From positions 5,010,001-5,074,000 of the forward strand of contig BNHL01000001.1 in NCBI GenBank assembly GCA_015472025.1: DNA of 64,000 nt. The letters are read 5' to 3'. The notes under the pieces were generated by a model. That model worked only from the letters and a program-made list of their open reading frames with translations, searched no databases and was not told the origin of the DNA. Origin of the DNA: Cytophagales bacterium WSM2-2 (lineage in GTDB: Bacteria > Bacteroidota > Bacteroidia > Cytophagales > Cyclobacteriaceae). The translations under genes were made by a program, and so were the position numbers. Position 1 is the first letter of the stretch, and each line of letters starts with the position of its first letter. Below, piece after piece: positions 52,091-60,753 of this stretch.

Positions 52091-53517
52091 AGGTTCTTGT
52101 TAATTAACTTAATAACAAACCTCATCCCATTATTTTTCATTAAAAAATTCATACTTAAAAACATAATCAAATAACACATCATACAAATCCCTGAAACAAT
52201 TAAACTTGATGACAAGTCAAGCCAACCCACAGCAAAATTACAGACTATAATTGGCATAATCATTGTGACCAGATATTTAAGCAACAACTTCACAATCGAA
52301 GTAAGTGAGGTTTCAATTTCCAATGACAGGAAATAGAAATTTACTATAGTCCCAAAAAATACGGCCATCAAGTAACCGTACAGGAATGGTATCACACCAT
52401 AAAAATACGCCACGAAAAAGATCGGTAAAAAAATAACTTTTTTATAAATCTCAGCAATGAAGAAATTGCGACTATTGCCTTTTGCCTCAACTATAGACAA
52501 CGCCAGGGAACTTAACGGATATGCGTACCCTCCCAATATCATCAATTTGAAGTATTCGGAGGAAATTGTCCATTGCTTTCCAAACATTCCGACAAACAAC
52601 GGTTCCGCTCCCAAATAAAATATCCCCCCGAGCAAGCAAAATATAAATGAAATAATCTCAAAATATTTAAAAAACATTTGTTTGAGAAGCTCAATATTAT
52701 CCTGAATTTTTGAAAAAGAAGGAAATAGCACCGTCAATAAACTACTGCTACTTAAATTTCTTATCATTCCATCAAGTCCTTGTGCTCTGGCATAAAGACC
52801 TAAGATTGCCGGACTGAACACTTTTCCAAAAATAATAGCGTCCAACCTATTGAACACGCCATTTAAAAGGCTTGACAAAAAAATATAAAAACTAAATTTC
52901 ACCAGTGGCTTCGCAGTGCCGTACTTAAAATATAACATGGGAACCCATCGTGACGCTACAAAGTTTGTTATCAATACAATTAGGCTCGCACTCAATTGTT
53001 GTACAACGAGACTCCAGTATCCAAATCCATTGAGCGCCATTAGCAGTCCTATTAGCCCAGAAACTAAACTGGAAATCAGACTCCTGACTGCCATTCTTTT
53101 GAACTCCAATCTCTTCATCAATAGCGCGTTCGGAACGATAGAAGCAGCAGAGATTAAAAATGAGAATGACGTTGCATAAAGTACCAACCTTAGGTCTTCA
53201 GATTCATAAAAAATACCGATTGTAGTCGCAGAAAGATTGATGGTCCCCCAAATAAGCCCTCCAATGAATAGATTAAAATAAAATATAGTAGACAATTTTT
53301 GATTGTCTATATCTTTATTCTGGACTATTGCACTACCAAACCCAAAATCAAGAAGCACGGACGCAACACCTGTCACGGCCATGCTTATTCCAATTAATCC
53401 ATAATCTGACGGTGTCAGAATCCGACTTAATACCACAGTTATCCCAAAAGAAATGACAGTACTGCCAAATCTATTTAAATAATCCCAAAAGAAATTCTCT
53501 CTGGTTGAGGTGGACAA
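52087..53517 (-). CDS. Wzx-type polysaccharide flippase (MOP superfamily)
   Basis: A 476-residue protein with about 12-14 membrane helices that should flip undecaprenyl-linked repeat units to the periplasmic face. The N-terminus 'FGSTVISFGITVVLSRILTPSDYGLIGI' is characteristic of the MOP/PST lipopolysaccharide flippases (WzxC-like), as is 'SAIVQNKDIDNQKLSTIFYFN'. It lies between the kinase gene and the first sugar genes. With Wza, Wzc and a Wzy-like protein this defines a Wzx/Wzy-dependent pathway rather than an ABC exporter. Confidence 0.92.
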   Translation of the reverse strand: MSTSTRENFFWDYLNRFGSTVISFGITVVLSRILTPSDYGLIGISMAVTGVASVLLDFGFGSAIVQNKDIDNQKLSTIFYFNLFIGGLIWGTINLSATTIGIFYESEDLRLVLYATSFSFLISAASIVPNALLMKRLEFKRMAVRSLISSLVSGLIGLLMALNGFGYWSLVVQQLSASLIVLITNFVASRWVPMLYFKYGTAKPLVKFSFYIFLSSLLNGVFNRLDAIIFGKVFSPAILGLYARAQGLDGMIRNLSSSSLLTVLFPSFSKIQDNIELLKQMFFKYFEIISFIFCLLGGIFYLGAEPLFVGMFGKQWTISSEYFKLMILGGYAYPLSSLALSIVEAKGNSRNFFIAEIYKKVIFLPIFFVAYFYGVIPFLYGYLMAVFFGTIVNFYFLSLEIETSLTSIVKLLLKYLVTMIMPIIVCNFAVGWLDLSSSLIVSGICMMCYLIMFLSMNFLMKNNGMRFVIKLINKNL

Positions 53518-53611
53518 GGAGTGCTAATTTTATTTAATAACGCATTTTCTCTTTGGTCCCAACTGCATAGCAGTTTTGCCGATTGAAAGTCATAATCTGT
53601 TTCCAGCTGGT

Positions 53612-55981
53612 TTATGAATAGTATCCGTCTCCATTTTTCTTCTTTCCATAGCCATAACCGTAGCCATAACTGTAACCATAACCGTACCCGTACCCGTACC
53701 CATATCCAAAACCCGATTTATAAATATCGTTTAAAACAATACTTATGTTCTTCAATTTGCCCGAAACATAGTATTCATTGATGTCGTTCAGAAATGCCTT
53801 TGGGGTGTAATTTTGACGAACAACAAAAATAGTATGATCCACATACTTCGCTATCACAAAGGCATCTGTGACAACAGCCAAGGGCGGGGTGTCCACGAGT
53901 ACGTAATCATAGACCGCAAGCGCCTCTTTAATCAAATTTTCAAAGTGCTCCGTAAGCAATAACTCCGAAGGATTGGGAGGCACCGGTCCCCCACTTATCA
54001 AATCAAGATTTTCTATAGAGGTGTGCTGAATAATTTCCGAAAAAGTATTCAACTGGCTAAGGTATCCACTAAGCCCTTTGAGATTATCGAGGTTAAAGTC
54101 ACTATAAATTTTTGGTTTGCGCATATCAGCACCGATGATCAGCGTTTTTCTTCCTGACATTGCAAATACGGTTGCCAGGTTAATCGTAGAAAATGTTTTT
54201 CCTTCTCCGCTGATAGAACTGCTAACCATGAATACCCTTTTCAACTGACTTCCTGTAAAGTAATTTAAGTTGGACCGAACGGCTCGAAAAGATTCAGCAA
54301 CTGCGGACTTTGGCATGTAGTTAACAGCCAAATTTTCTTTTTGGTTGTAATGGCCTATTCCTCCGATAAATGGAATGCTCGTTGCTCTATCAATGTCTTC
54401 TTTCGACTGAATTTTTTGATTAACGAATTCCATCAAAGCAAAAAACAAAATTGGAATTGCCAGACCTGCCAGCCAACCGAACAGTGTATTCTGTCTCGTA
54501 TTTGGAGAAATTAGTCCCCCTTTCATTGGGGGATTGACCATTACGATGTCGGAAATATTAGATGCTCTCGATATTCCAGCCTCAGACATTTTTTGCATCA
54601 TGAAAACATAAAGGCTCTCCAGTAAGGAGTAATTACGCTGAATCGACACAAATTGCCTTTGGGCGGCGGGCAAATGACCTAACTGTTTTTCAATTTCTTT
54701 TATCTGTCTTTCAAGCAGTTCAGATTTGAATTTATCCGTCATACGCAACGTATTGACCGATTCTACAAGATTACTTTTAATTTCGTTGAGACGTTTCATA
54801 CCTGACAGTACCAGCGGATTATCGTCACGACCTTTTCCCATGAAGAGTTTAAGCTCCAATTGAATATCAATCATCTTGTTTACTATGCCAGTAAGGATAC
54901 CATCATTAACTCCAACGGCACTTGGTAGGATAATGAGATCCAAATTCTTTCCGGTATTGATATACTTAATCAGGTAGTCAAAATAATTCGAATGAATTAT
55001 CAACTCGGTTTTCTGGGCTTCCAGAGGAGTCAACTTATCAAAAAGCCGCTTAGCTTCATCGTCCAGCTTATTGGCCGAGTTAGAGAGTTTAAATTGTTGG
55101 AGTTGATCTTCAAAAATCCTTAATGAATCCGAAATCTGATCAAGCTGATTTTTAATAAACTGAATGGTGCGTTCAGCAATTTGGTTTTTCTTTTCCAAGT
55201 CATACTTCTGGTAGGTATTGATAAGCCCATTCATGAAATCAATTTCTTTTTCCGGATTGGGACCATTGATCGTCAGGTTGAGTATACCTGCACCTTCCTC
55301 CGCCCAATCCACGTTAAGTCTGTTAACGTACGAGCCCGTAACCGACAGCGGGTTCAAAAAAGTAAGGAGGTAAGGAACACCCTTTATTCTTTGAATACTC
55401 TGGGTTGGCTCTTTAAGCACAACGAAATGATGGCCAAGAAATTCAATACTATCATTGTAATTAAATAATTTTTCTTCCGTGACTTTATCTGTCGCGCTTT
55501 TAATCGAATAGACACGCTCATCAATGGCTTTAAATACAAGGGATGCACCGTACGAACCGTTGCGAGCCAGGAGCCTTACCTTGACCGGGAGGCCATATGC
55601 TTCAGAAGTCTTGATATTTCCCTCCTGATAGAAAGCGACCTCAAAATTCAGGTCTTCAATGACCTTACCAATAAGTGGGTAGGAGCGAATAATATAGGGT
55701 TCATTCAGATAATTCCGGTAGGGGTCAACTAACGAATTGCTATAGAGCAATTCGGCTCCACTGGTCTCCTCTTTTTCCCGGATAATCACCGAGGCTGTTA
55801 CCGGAAAAATTTTAACAGCATACCTGTTCTTGAGAAATGCTACCGATAGCGAGATCACGAGTGATCCAGCCACCAGATACCAGTACCTGAGAATTCGATA
55901 AATAATTCTTTTAAAATCGATCTTTACGGCATCCTGCTTCGCATGAGTCAGCGCTCTAGATATAGATTCCTCGTTGCTCAT
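53612..55981 (-). CDS. Polysaccharide co-polymerase / BY-type tyrosine autokinase (Wzc-like)
   Basis: A 789-residue inner-membrane protein that controls chain length and export. It has an N-terminal Wzz domain with a first membrane helix (about 30-50), a long periplasmic coiled-coil region (about 270-490) and a second helix near 'LFGWLAGLAIPILFFAL'. The cytoplasmic kinase has Walker A 'SISGEGKT' (about residue 590), Walker A' 'LIIGADMRKP' and Walker B 'YVLVDTPPL'. The C-terminal tail is unusual: residues 759-779 strictly alternate Gly (one Ser) and Tyr with ten tyrosines, followed by KKK and a final YY. These are the probable autophosphorylation sites. The wza-like gene is 4 bp upstream. Confidence 0.94.
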   Translation of the reverse strand: MSNEESISRALTHAKQDAVKIDFKRIIYRILRYWYLVAGSLVISLSVAFLKNRYAVKIFPVTASVIIREKEETSGAELLYSNSLVDPYRNYLNEPYIIRSYPLIGKVIEDLNFEVAFYQEGNIKTSEAYGLPVKVRLLARNGSYGASLVFKAIDERVYSIKSATDKVTEEKLFNYNDSIEFLGHHFVVLKEPTQSIQRIKGVPYLLTFLNPLSVTGSYVNRLNVDWAEEGAGILNLTINGPNPEKEIDFMNGLINTYQKYDLEKKNQIAERTIQFIKNQLDQISDSLRIFEDQLQQFKLSNSANKLDDEAKRLFDKLTPLEAQKTELIIHSNYFDYLIKYINTGKNLDLIILPSAVGVNDGILTGIVNKMIDIQLELKLFMGKGRDDNPLVLSGMKRLNEIKSNLVESVNTLRMTDKFKSELLERQIKEIEKQLGHLPAAQRQFVSIQRNYSLLESLYVFMMQKMSEAGISRASNISDIVMVNPPMKGGLISPNTRQNTLFGWLAGLAIPILFFALMEFVNQKIQSKEDIDRATSIPFIGGIGHYNQKENLAVNYMPKSAVAESFRAVRSNLNYFTGSQLKRVFMVSSSISGEGKTFSTINLATVFAMSGRKTLIIGADMRKPKIYSDFNLDNLKGLSGYLSQLNTFSEIIQHTSIENLDLISGGPVPPNPSELLLTEHFENLIKEALAVYDYVLVDTPPLAVVTDAFVIAKYVDHTIFVVRQNYTPKAFLNDINEYYVSGKLKNISIVLNDIYKSGFGYGYGYGYGYGYSYGYGYGYGKKKNGDGYYS
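53645..53707 (-). repeat. Imperfect hexanucleotide repeat encoding the Gly-Tyr tail of the Wzc-like kinase
   Basis: Sixty-three bases encode alternating GGN and TAY codons (one AGT) as an imperfect 6-bp tandem repeat; the most regular part has consecutive GGGTAC units. Copy-number change in steps of 6 bp would keep the frame and add or remove one Gly-Tyr pair. Confidence 0.9.
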
Positions 55982-55985
55982 GATA

Positions 55986-56777
55986 TTACTTTTTATTAAG
56001 GGTTATGATGAGCAGCAAAACTGATACAGACGACAAGATTAATGACAAGTTTTGTCCAAAGTACATTCGGTAAGGACGTTGCCGAAGGGGAGGAACAATG
56101 ACGATGTCATTCTGATGCACGTAGTAGAATGGTGACTTGAAGAAATTTTCGTCCAGGAGATTGACGTAATGAACTTCGACCTTATTTCCGTTTTGTCGGA
56201 TAATTTTTATATTTGAACGATCGGCCAGTTCGTGTAACCCACCAGCAAGGCCAATGGCTTCCGGCAAGCTTACACGGTTGTTTCCAAAAGTAATGGCCCC
56301 CTCCTTCACTACTTCACCCAAAATAGTAAACCTATAATTTAAAAGGCGCACTTTCACAACAGGGCCTTCCAGATATAAGTTAGCTAGTTTTTGTAATGTA
56401 TCCTGAACCTGAAAAACAGTGAGGCCGGATACTTTTACCTTTCCAACAACCGGCATTGGAATCTCACCTCTATGATCTACCAATTCACCGAGGAGCAATA
56501 CTCCACTGGTAGCAACATTGGCTCCTGCATTCTGCTGGCTTTGCTGCGCCAAAAAATCAAACTCTTTTTGCGTTAAAGATTGATAACGAACCGAAATGAT
56601 GTCATTTGCCTGAATTCTATACTCGAAGGGTTCTAAATCATAAGTACGTGTTATCGTATCAGTGGGGGATTTTTTTTTTGCTAAATCATTCTTTTGCAAA
56701 TAAAGAAATTTACGATTGGGTACACAGGATGAAAATACTGTCAGTGCAGCAAAAAATAGAAGTAAAATGCTTCGCAT
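55986..56777 (-). CDS. Polysaccharide export lipoprotein, Wza-like
   Basis: A 263-residue outer-membrane lipoprotein forming the polysaccharide export pore. The lipobox ends at Cys18 ('LTVFSSC'). Then come the Poly_export domain ('FEYRIQANDIISVRYQS'), an SLBB-like region ('RFTILGEVVKEGAITFG') and 'YVHQNDIVIVPPLRQRPYR'. A C-terminal hydrophobic segment ('LSLILSSVSVLLLIITL') may act as an outer-membrane anchor, as is common in Bacteroidota versions. Codons 33-36 contain ten consecutive A residues. It is the first gene of the polysaccharide locus. Confidence 0.92.
   Translation of the reverse strand: MRSILLLFFAALTVFSSCVPNRKFLYLQKNDLAKKKSPTDTITRTYDLEPFEYRIQANDIISVRYQSLTQKEFDFLAQQSQQNAGANVATSGVLLLGELVDHRGEIPMPVVGKVKVSGLTVFQVQDTLQKLANLYLEGPVVKVRLLNYRFTILGEVVKEGAITFGNNRVSLPEAIGLAGGLHELADRSNIKIIRQNGNKVEVHYVNLLDENFFKSPFYYVHQNDIVIVPPLRQRPYRMYFGQNLSLILSSVSVLLLIITLNKK
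56670..56679 (-). repeat. A10 homopolymer tract in the wza-like gene
   Basis: Ten T on the plus strand (A on the coding strand) cover Ala33-Lys34-Lys35-Lys36, just after the mature N-terminus. A one-base change would abolish the rest of the protein. Confidence 0.9.
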
Positions 56778-56802
56778 GAAGAGTTTGTGTGATAATAATC
56801 TC

Positions 56803-56834
56803 GAAAATTAGGAAATATTCACAGACCAACGAAA
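56803..56834 (-). promoter_or_regulatory. Candidate promoter of the polysaccharide locus
   Basis: On the minus strand TTTC (56834-56831), a 20-bp spacer and TAATTTTC (56810-56803) resemble the TTTG / TAnnTTTG pair, each with one mismatch, at the same spacing as the mtaB promoter. Transcription would start near 56797, about 20 bp before the wza-like ATG. Confidence 0.35.
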
Positions 56835-56853
56835 TCCCAGCATCCTCTATCAC

Positions 56854-58452
56854 CTAGTTGATCTTAACAATACGCTGAGTTTTAGTGAATGAATGCGTTT
56901 CCACTCGCAAAAGGTAAACACCCGGAGCTAATGAAGATATATCTATAGGGCTTGGATTGTTGCCCCAGGTAGCGGTGCTTGTTTGCTCTATCAACTGCTG
57001 ACCTAAACAAGTGTATAGTGTGGTCTTGAACTCTTGCCCATCTGGATTTTTAAAGATCACTTTTAAAAGACCAGTGGCCGGGTTGGGATAAATTTCAAAT
57101 TCTTCTGTAAACTCAGTCAGGTTTTTGGCTATGCTATAGTTTGGAATTCCATATCCCAATTCGTTGTCAGGGTTTGCTGATCGTGTTGCTGAATTGATAA
57201 TGCGGGTATATATCTCTTTCGCAGAAGCCTGTGGAAATACCTGTTTAAGTCCTGCCGCAAGGCTGGCTACTGCCGGGCTTGAAAAAGAAGTTCCCCCTCC
57301 CATCTGAATACCCCCGGCAGGTGAAATCATCACGGAGTAATCTCCCAAGGCGCTTACGTCAGGTTTAATTCGGCCATCAGCCGATGGGCCGACAGAACTA
57401 AATGAAGAATGATTCAAAGCAGGCTCCACGCTACCTACAGCAATTACGCCATTCACATCAGCCGGAGGCGTAAGATATCGCCAGGAAGTATTCCCTTCGT
57501 TGCCGGCCGAATTCACAACTACTATCCCTCGGTCAATTGCTTTTTGCGCTGCCCGCGAAATCACGGAAGTTTTTCCATCTACGTCCTTGTACGTATAATC
57601 CATCGCAGGATCATCAAAGGTTGAATAACCCAGGGAAGAGTTAATGACATCCACCCCAAGGCTATCGGCACGCTCTGCCGCGAACAGCCAGTTATACTCC
57701 TCAATGCGGTATTCAGAAAATGCATCCTCTGTTTGATAAAGAAAAAAATTCGCTTTGTATGCACCTCCCAGGTATGTGCCCGAAATGTTCCCGGCAATAA
57801 TTGAAAACACCCATGTGCCATGCTGATACCCGGCATATACATTGGTAGAGTTGCCAACAAAATTGAACGCATCCCTGACACGTCCCTCCTGAAACATGGA
57901 CTTAAATGATGATAAGGTATCGATGCCGTTAAATCCAGAATCAAAGACGGCAACATCAACTCCCTCACCGTGAATTCCGTCTGCGTGCATTTGATCGAGA
58001 CCAATCATCGCAAGCTGAAGTTGATTTTGAAGGCCTGCCCCCTGCTGCACCTGTCCGAATTTCTGGCTTGCCGACATTCTGCCTGACAGTCTCGGGCCGT
58101 AACCCACCAATTCAACTTTGCTTACACAAGAGAGTCCCGCAATCGCAGATGCAATTGCTCCATCTGTTTGCACCAGAACCCCATTGAACCATCGCGAACT
58201 GAAATAAACTTTCGCTCCCGTATTTTTCACTTGCTGAACATAGGTCTTGTTGACAGGCAGATCTTCTTCATTTGTTAAAAACTTTTCTCTCGACCGCCGG
58301 TCAATACTCTTCTGAGATAAAAATTGCTGTGGAGCTGAAATAGAATAAGGCGAATTTGATTTATCTCGAAATGAAACAAAGTAGCGATTGACCTGGGCCA
58401 TAAGAATGCCTGGGAAAAACAGAAATAAAACAATGGCCCTACTCGCGGCCAT
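56854..58452 (-). CDS. Subtilisin-like S8 protease with T9SS C-terminal sorting domain
   Basis: A 532-residue secreted serine protease. A signal peptide ('IVLFLFFPGILMAQ') and propeptide-like region precede the catalytic domain, with Asp in 'VAVFDSGFNG', His in 'GYQHGTWVFSI' and Ser in 'GGGTSFSSPAVASLAAGL'. The last ~80 residues form a T9SS type A sorting domain ('EIYPNPATGLLKV', 'GVYLLRVET', ending 'RIVKIN'). It is therefore exported by type IX secretion. It overlaps the upstream lipoprotein gene by 14 bp. The function of the protease (nutrition, processing of surface proteins) is not evident. Confidence 0.92.
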   Translation of the reverse strand: MAASRAIVLFLFFPGILMAQVNRYFVSFRDKSNSPYSISAPQQFLSQKSIDRRSREKFLTNEEDLPVNKTYVQQVKNTGAKVYFSSRWFNGVLVQTDGAIASAIAGLSCVSKVELVGYGPRLSGRMSASQKFGQVQQGAGLQNQLQLAMIGLDQMHADGIHGEGVDVAVFDSGFNGIDTLSSFKSMFQEGRVRDAFNFVGNSTNVYAGYQHGTWVFSIIAGNISGTYLGGAYKANFFLYQTEDAFSEYRIEEYNWLFAAERADSLGVDVINSSLGYSTFDDPAMDYTYKDVDGKTSVISRAAQKAIDRGIVVVNSAGNEGNTSWRYLTPPADVNGVIAVGSVEPALNHSSFSSVGPSADGRIKPDVSALGDYSVMISPAGGIQMGGGTSFSSPAVASLAAGLKQVFPQASAKEIYTRIINSATRSANPDNELGYGIPNYSIAKNLTEFTEEFEIYPNPATGLLKVIFKNPDGQEFKTTLYTCLGQQLIEQTSTATWGNNPSPIDISSLAPGVYLLRVETHSFTKTQRIVKIN

Positions 58453-59140
58453 ACTTCAACAGTGATTGGGTATAAATTAAACCCGTCCTTACTTTTTGAT
58501 CGCCATAACAAGGCTGCTGGAAATATTCCAACTGTGTAGTCTCTTTATAAATGAGTCCTGCAGAAGGTGCATAAACTTCAAATCGTACATCGTGCTTAAC
58601 AAAAATATCATCATTATCACTTTGTACTACGGTCTGCGTAGTTGGGAATTTTTTCCCTCCCGGCAGTTGATAAGATTGATTTATGTTTTTCAGGGAATTC
58701 TCCTCGGCTTCCAAATCGTTGTACAAATTAGCATTCCATTTGGTTACACTGGTGAAAGGAAAAACTAGTCTCAGATAAGGAACATTACCCGTTGTGACGA
58801 TTACCTGGTTATTTGCGACCCTTGCATTCCATGAATCCAAGTCTGTCCAGGCATGAAGAGAGTCAGAGCGTGTATATCGGTGAATATAGTAGGTGTATCC
58901 TCCTTCCGGATTCTTTGCTGAATCATAAATCAATGCCTTCAATTGATAGTTTTTTATTGGAGTACTTGTATCGGTACAGCTTTGATGCTGAATATTGGTC
59001 TCACTTACCTGATAAATCTGGAAGTTACCGACACGTAAAGGAAAATAGGATTGATCTGAAATTCTAACAACATCAGAGCCTGAGCAAGACACCAGGATCA
59101 AGGCTAAAAAGTAACACACATTTCCCGCACGCTTTGCCAT
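58439..59140 (-). CDS. Hypothetical lipoprotein
   Basis: A 233-residue predicted lipoprotein of unknown function. The signal sequence ends in a lipobox with Cys19 ('LALILVSCSG'). The rest is beta-rich, without motifs I recognise, and contains a repeated aromatic pattern ('YFPLRVGNFQIYQVSE', 'GGYTYYIHRYTRSD'). The stop overlaps the start of the S8 protease gene by 14 bp, so the two are probably co-expressed and may act at the cell surface together. Two further cysteines (in 'QSCTD' and 'QQPCYGD') could form a disulfide. Confidence 0.78.
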   Translation of the reverse strand: MAKRAGNVCYFLALILVSCSGSDVVRISDQSYFPLRVGNFQIYQVSETNIQHQSCTDTSTPIKNYQLKALIYDSAKNPEGGYTYYIHRYTRSDSLHAWTDLDSWNARVANNQVIVTTGNVPYLRLVFPFTSVTKWNANLYNDLEAEENSLKNINQSYQLPGGKKFPTTQTVVQSDNDDIFVKHDVRFEVYAPSAGLIYKETTQLEYFQQPCYGDQKVRTGLIYTQSLLKYGRE

Positions 59141-59165
59141 CTTAAAAAAATTAACGAATCAACCT

Positions 59166-59173
59166 CAAAGTTA
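59166..59173 (-). promoter_or_regulatory. Candidate -7 element upstream of the lipoprotein-protease pair
   Basis: On the minus strand this is TAACTTTG, a perfect TAnnTTTG match 26 bp upstream of the lipoprotein ATG (59140). No TTTG lies at the usual distance upstream, so support is partial. Confidence 0.35.
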
Positions 59174-59197
59174 TTTTTTTCTTTTCAATATTTGGGC

Positions 59198-59758
59198 ATG
59201 TTGATAACGAAAGTAAAAGTCGGTAAAGTCACTAATCTGAGTGAAGCACGCTATTGCGCTGGCATGGGTGTTGATCTGTTGTCATTTCCTGTTTCTGCTG
59301 TTGATCCGAAAACATACCAGGAGATAACCGGATGGATTGCAGGCCCCCTGTTTGGAATTGAAGTTGAGAAAGAAAGTATTCACATTTTGGATGACTTTGA
59401 AGCTGATTTCATAGTAGTTGACGTTGATTCAATTGATCTAATTCCTCCCGGCAAAAAATTGATAGCCAGGTTAAACGTGACAGATTGGGACAGAAAAAAA
59501 AACGAGTTGATTGCGATTAAAGACAGAATACTGTTTTTGGAGTTGGCTCCTGGAGATATCGATGGTCATCTCAATACTGTTATTCAGGAAATCCAAGAAG
59601 AATTCGATTTGCTTCTTGCGGTCTCAAATAGCACAGACATCGATCAAGTGATAAAAATGCCTATTGCAGGAATAAGCCTTGAAGGTGGCGCAGAGGTAAG
59701 ACCGGGATTAAAAGAATATCCACTTGCCGATATCCTGGAAAAACTGGAAGAATTTTAG
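59198..59758 (+). CDS. Degenerate phosphoribosylanthranilate isomerase (TrpF)-like barrel protein
   Basis: A 186-residue protein related to TrpF by its N-terminal strand ('KVKVGKVTNLSEARYCAGMG') and its C-terminal phosphate-binding-like end ('LEGGAEVRPGLKEY'). TrpF's catalytic cysteine in 'KICG' is replaced by Gly9, and the catalytic aspartate strand ('LLDT' type) has no clear equivalent. The protein is also shorter than TrpF. It is therefore unlikely to be a tryptophan enzyme; no other trp genes are near. ATG 59198 is preferred to the TTG at 59192. It is convergent with the glycosyltransferase gene (4-bp overlap). Function unknown. Confidence 0.75.
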   Translation: MLITKVKVGKVTNLSEARYCAGMGVDLLSFPVSAVDPKTYQEITGWIAGPLFGIEVEKESIHILDDFEADFIVVDVDSIDLIPPGKKLIARLNVTDWDRKKNELIAIKDRILFLELAPGDIDGHLNTVIQEIQEEFDLLLAVSNSTDIDQVIKMPIAGISLEGGAEVRPGLKEYPLADILEKLEEF

Positions 59759-60753
59759 TCTTTGTTTTTGGATATTCTTTCGATAGCTCGTTCCACAGCT
59801 TCAGCAGTTACGTTGGGAAATGAGATGTCAAGGGGTTTGGCTTCGTCCAACCAACGATTGATTTTCTTGATGGATTTCTTCTTCACCTTCTTCAGCACCG
59901 GTACTCCCATCTTCTTTAAGGCAGCAGCATTGCATTTCTGTTCGTACTGACTTTTCATAGGCACTACCAGCAACTTCTTATTTAAGTGAAGTACTTCTGC
60001 AGGAGTTTCAAAGCCAGCCCCGCACAGAACTCCCGAACTTGAAACCACACTTTCGATAAAATCAGCGCCACTCACCGGGTAAACCGAAATTCGACCGACA
60101 TGATAGGGCGTCTTCGTGTGCTTAGAGAAAATATGCCAGCGCACTTTGGTCGTCTTCAGGAAAAGCTGCACTAGTTTTTTGTCGTCATAGGCTGGCAGGT
60201 AAACCGTATAGTGCCCTTTGTCGCTCGCCTTGGCTTCCCGTATGGAGGCCCGAATCACCGGTGTGAAAATATTCTTATCGTACTCTTCAAAGTGGAAGCC
60301 GACATATTTTTTTACAGGAGCATAATTGTGCAGAATCCATTCTCCAAAAGGATCAACAAATTTCGGTTTAGGTGTTTTCTTAGAAAGCAATGCAGCCTGG
60401 TGACTAAGGGAAATGATCTTGATATCTTTTTTCTTGGCAGCCCACGCAGAGATCGGCTCAAAATCATTAACCACCAAATCGTATTTCTCAATCGGAAATG
60501 ATTTGATTTCCTTCATCACATCCTTTGAACTGTTTTGCTGAAAAGTCTTCAGGAAGTTGATCCCCCCGCTCTTTCCAAAATAAAAACTCAATCCTTTCGA
60601 TTTGTACTTTACAGGATACGGCAACTTCACTTCCGCTTGCGCGCCACTTACAAACAAATCAAGCGAACCATACTTTTTTAATTCAGGAATAACATCTACC
60701 GCGCGGCTGAGATGACCATTGCCGGTGCCTTGGATCGCATAAAGAATATTCAT
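59755..60753 (-). CDS. GT-B glycosyltransferase (MJ1255/UDP-glycosyltransferase-like)
   Basis: A 332-residue GT-B-fold protein starting 'MNILYAIQGTGNGHLSRAVDV', with the N-terminal glycine loop of this group. The C-terminal donor half contains 'SSGVLCGAGFETPAEVLHL' and 'VPMKSQYEQKCNAAALKKMG', as in MurG/UGT-type enzymes. It overlaps the LpxH-like gene by 4 bp, so the two are co-translated. The pairing suggests a membrane lipid or cell-envelope glycolipid as target, but neither donor nor acceptor can be stated. Confidence 0.83.
   Translation of the reverse strand: MNILYAIQGTGNGHLSRAVDVIPELKKYGSLDLFVSGAQAEVKLPYPVKYKSKGLSFYFGKSGGINFLKTFQQNSSKDVMKEIKSFPIEKYDLVVNDFEPISAWAAKKKDIKIISLSHQAALLSKKTPKPKFVDPFGEWILHNYAPVKKYVGFHFEEYDKNIFTPVIRASIREAKASDKGHYTVYLPAYDDKKLVQLFLKTTKVRWHIFSKHTKTPYHVGRISVYPVSGADFIESVVSSSGVLCGAGFETPAEVLHLNKKLLVVPMKSQYEQKCNAAALKKMGVPVLKKVKKKSIKKINRWLDEAKPLDISFPNVTAEAVERAIERISKNKD

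Noticed and set aside
53645-53707. CRISPR-like or non-coding tandem repeat
   Set aside because: The repeat is in frame within the Wzc-like gene, encodes Gly-Tyr pairs and has no spacers.
59198-59758. Functional trpF
   Set aside because: The catalytic Cys is Gly and the catalytic Asp strand is missing; there is no trp operon context.
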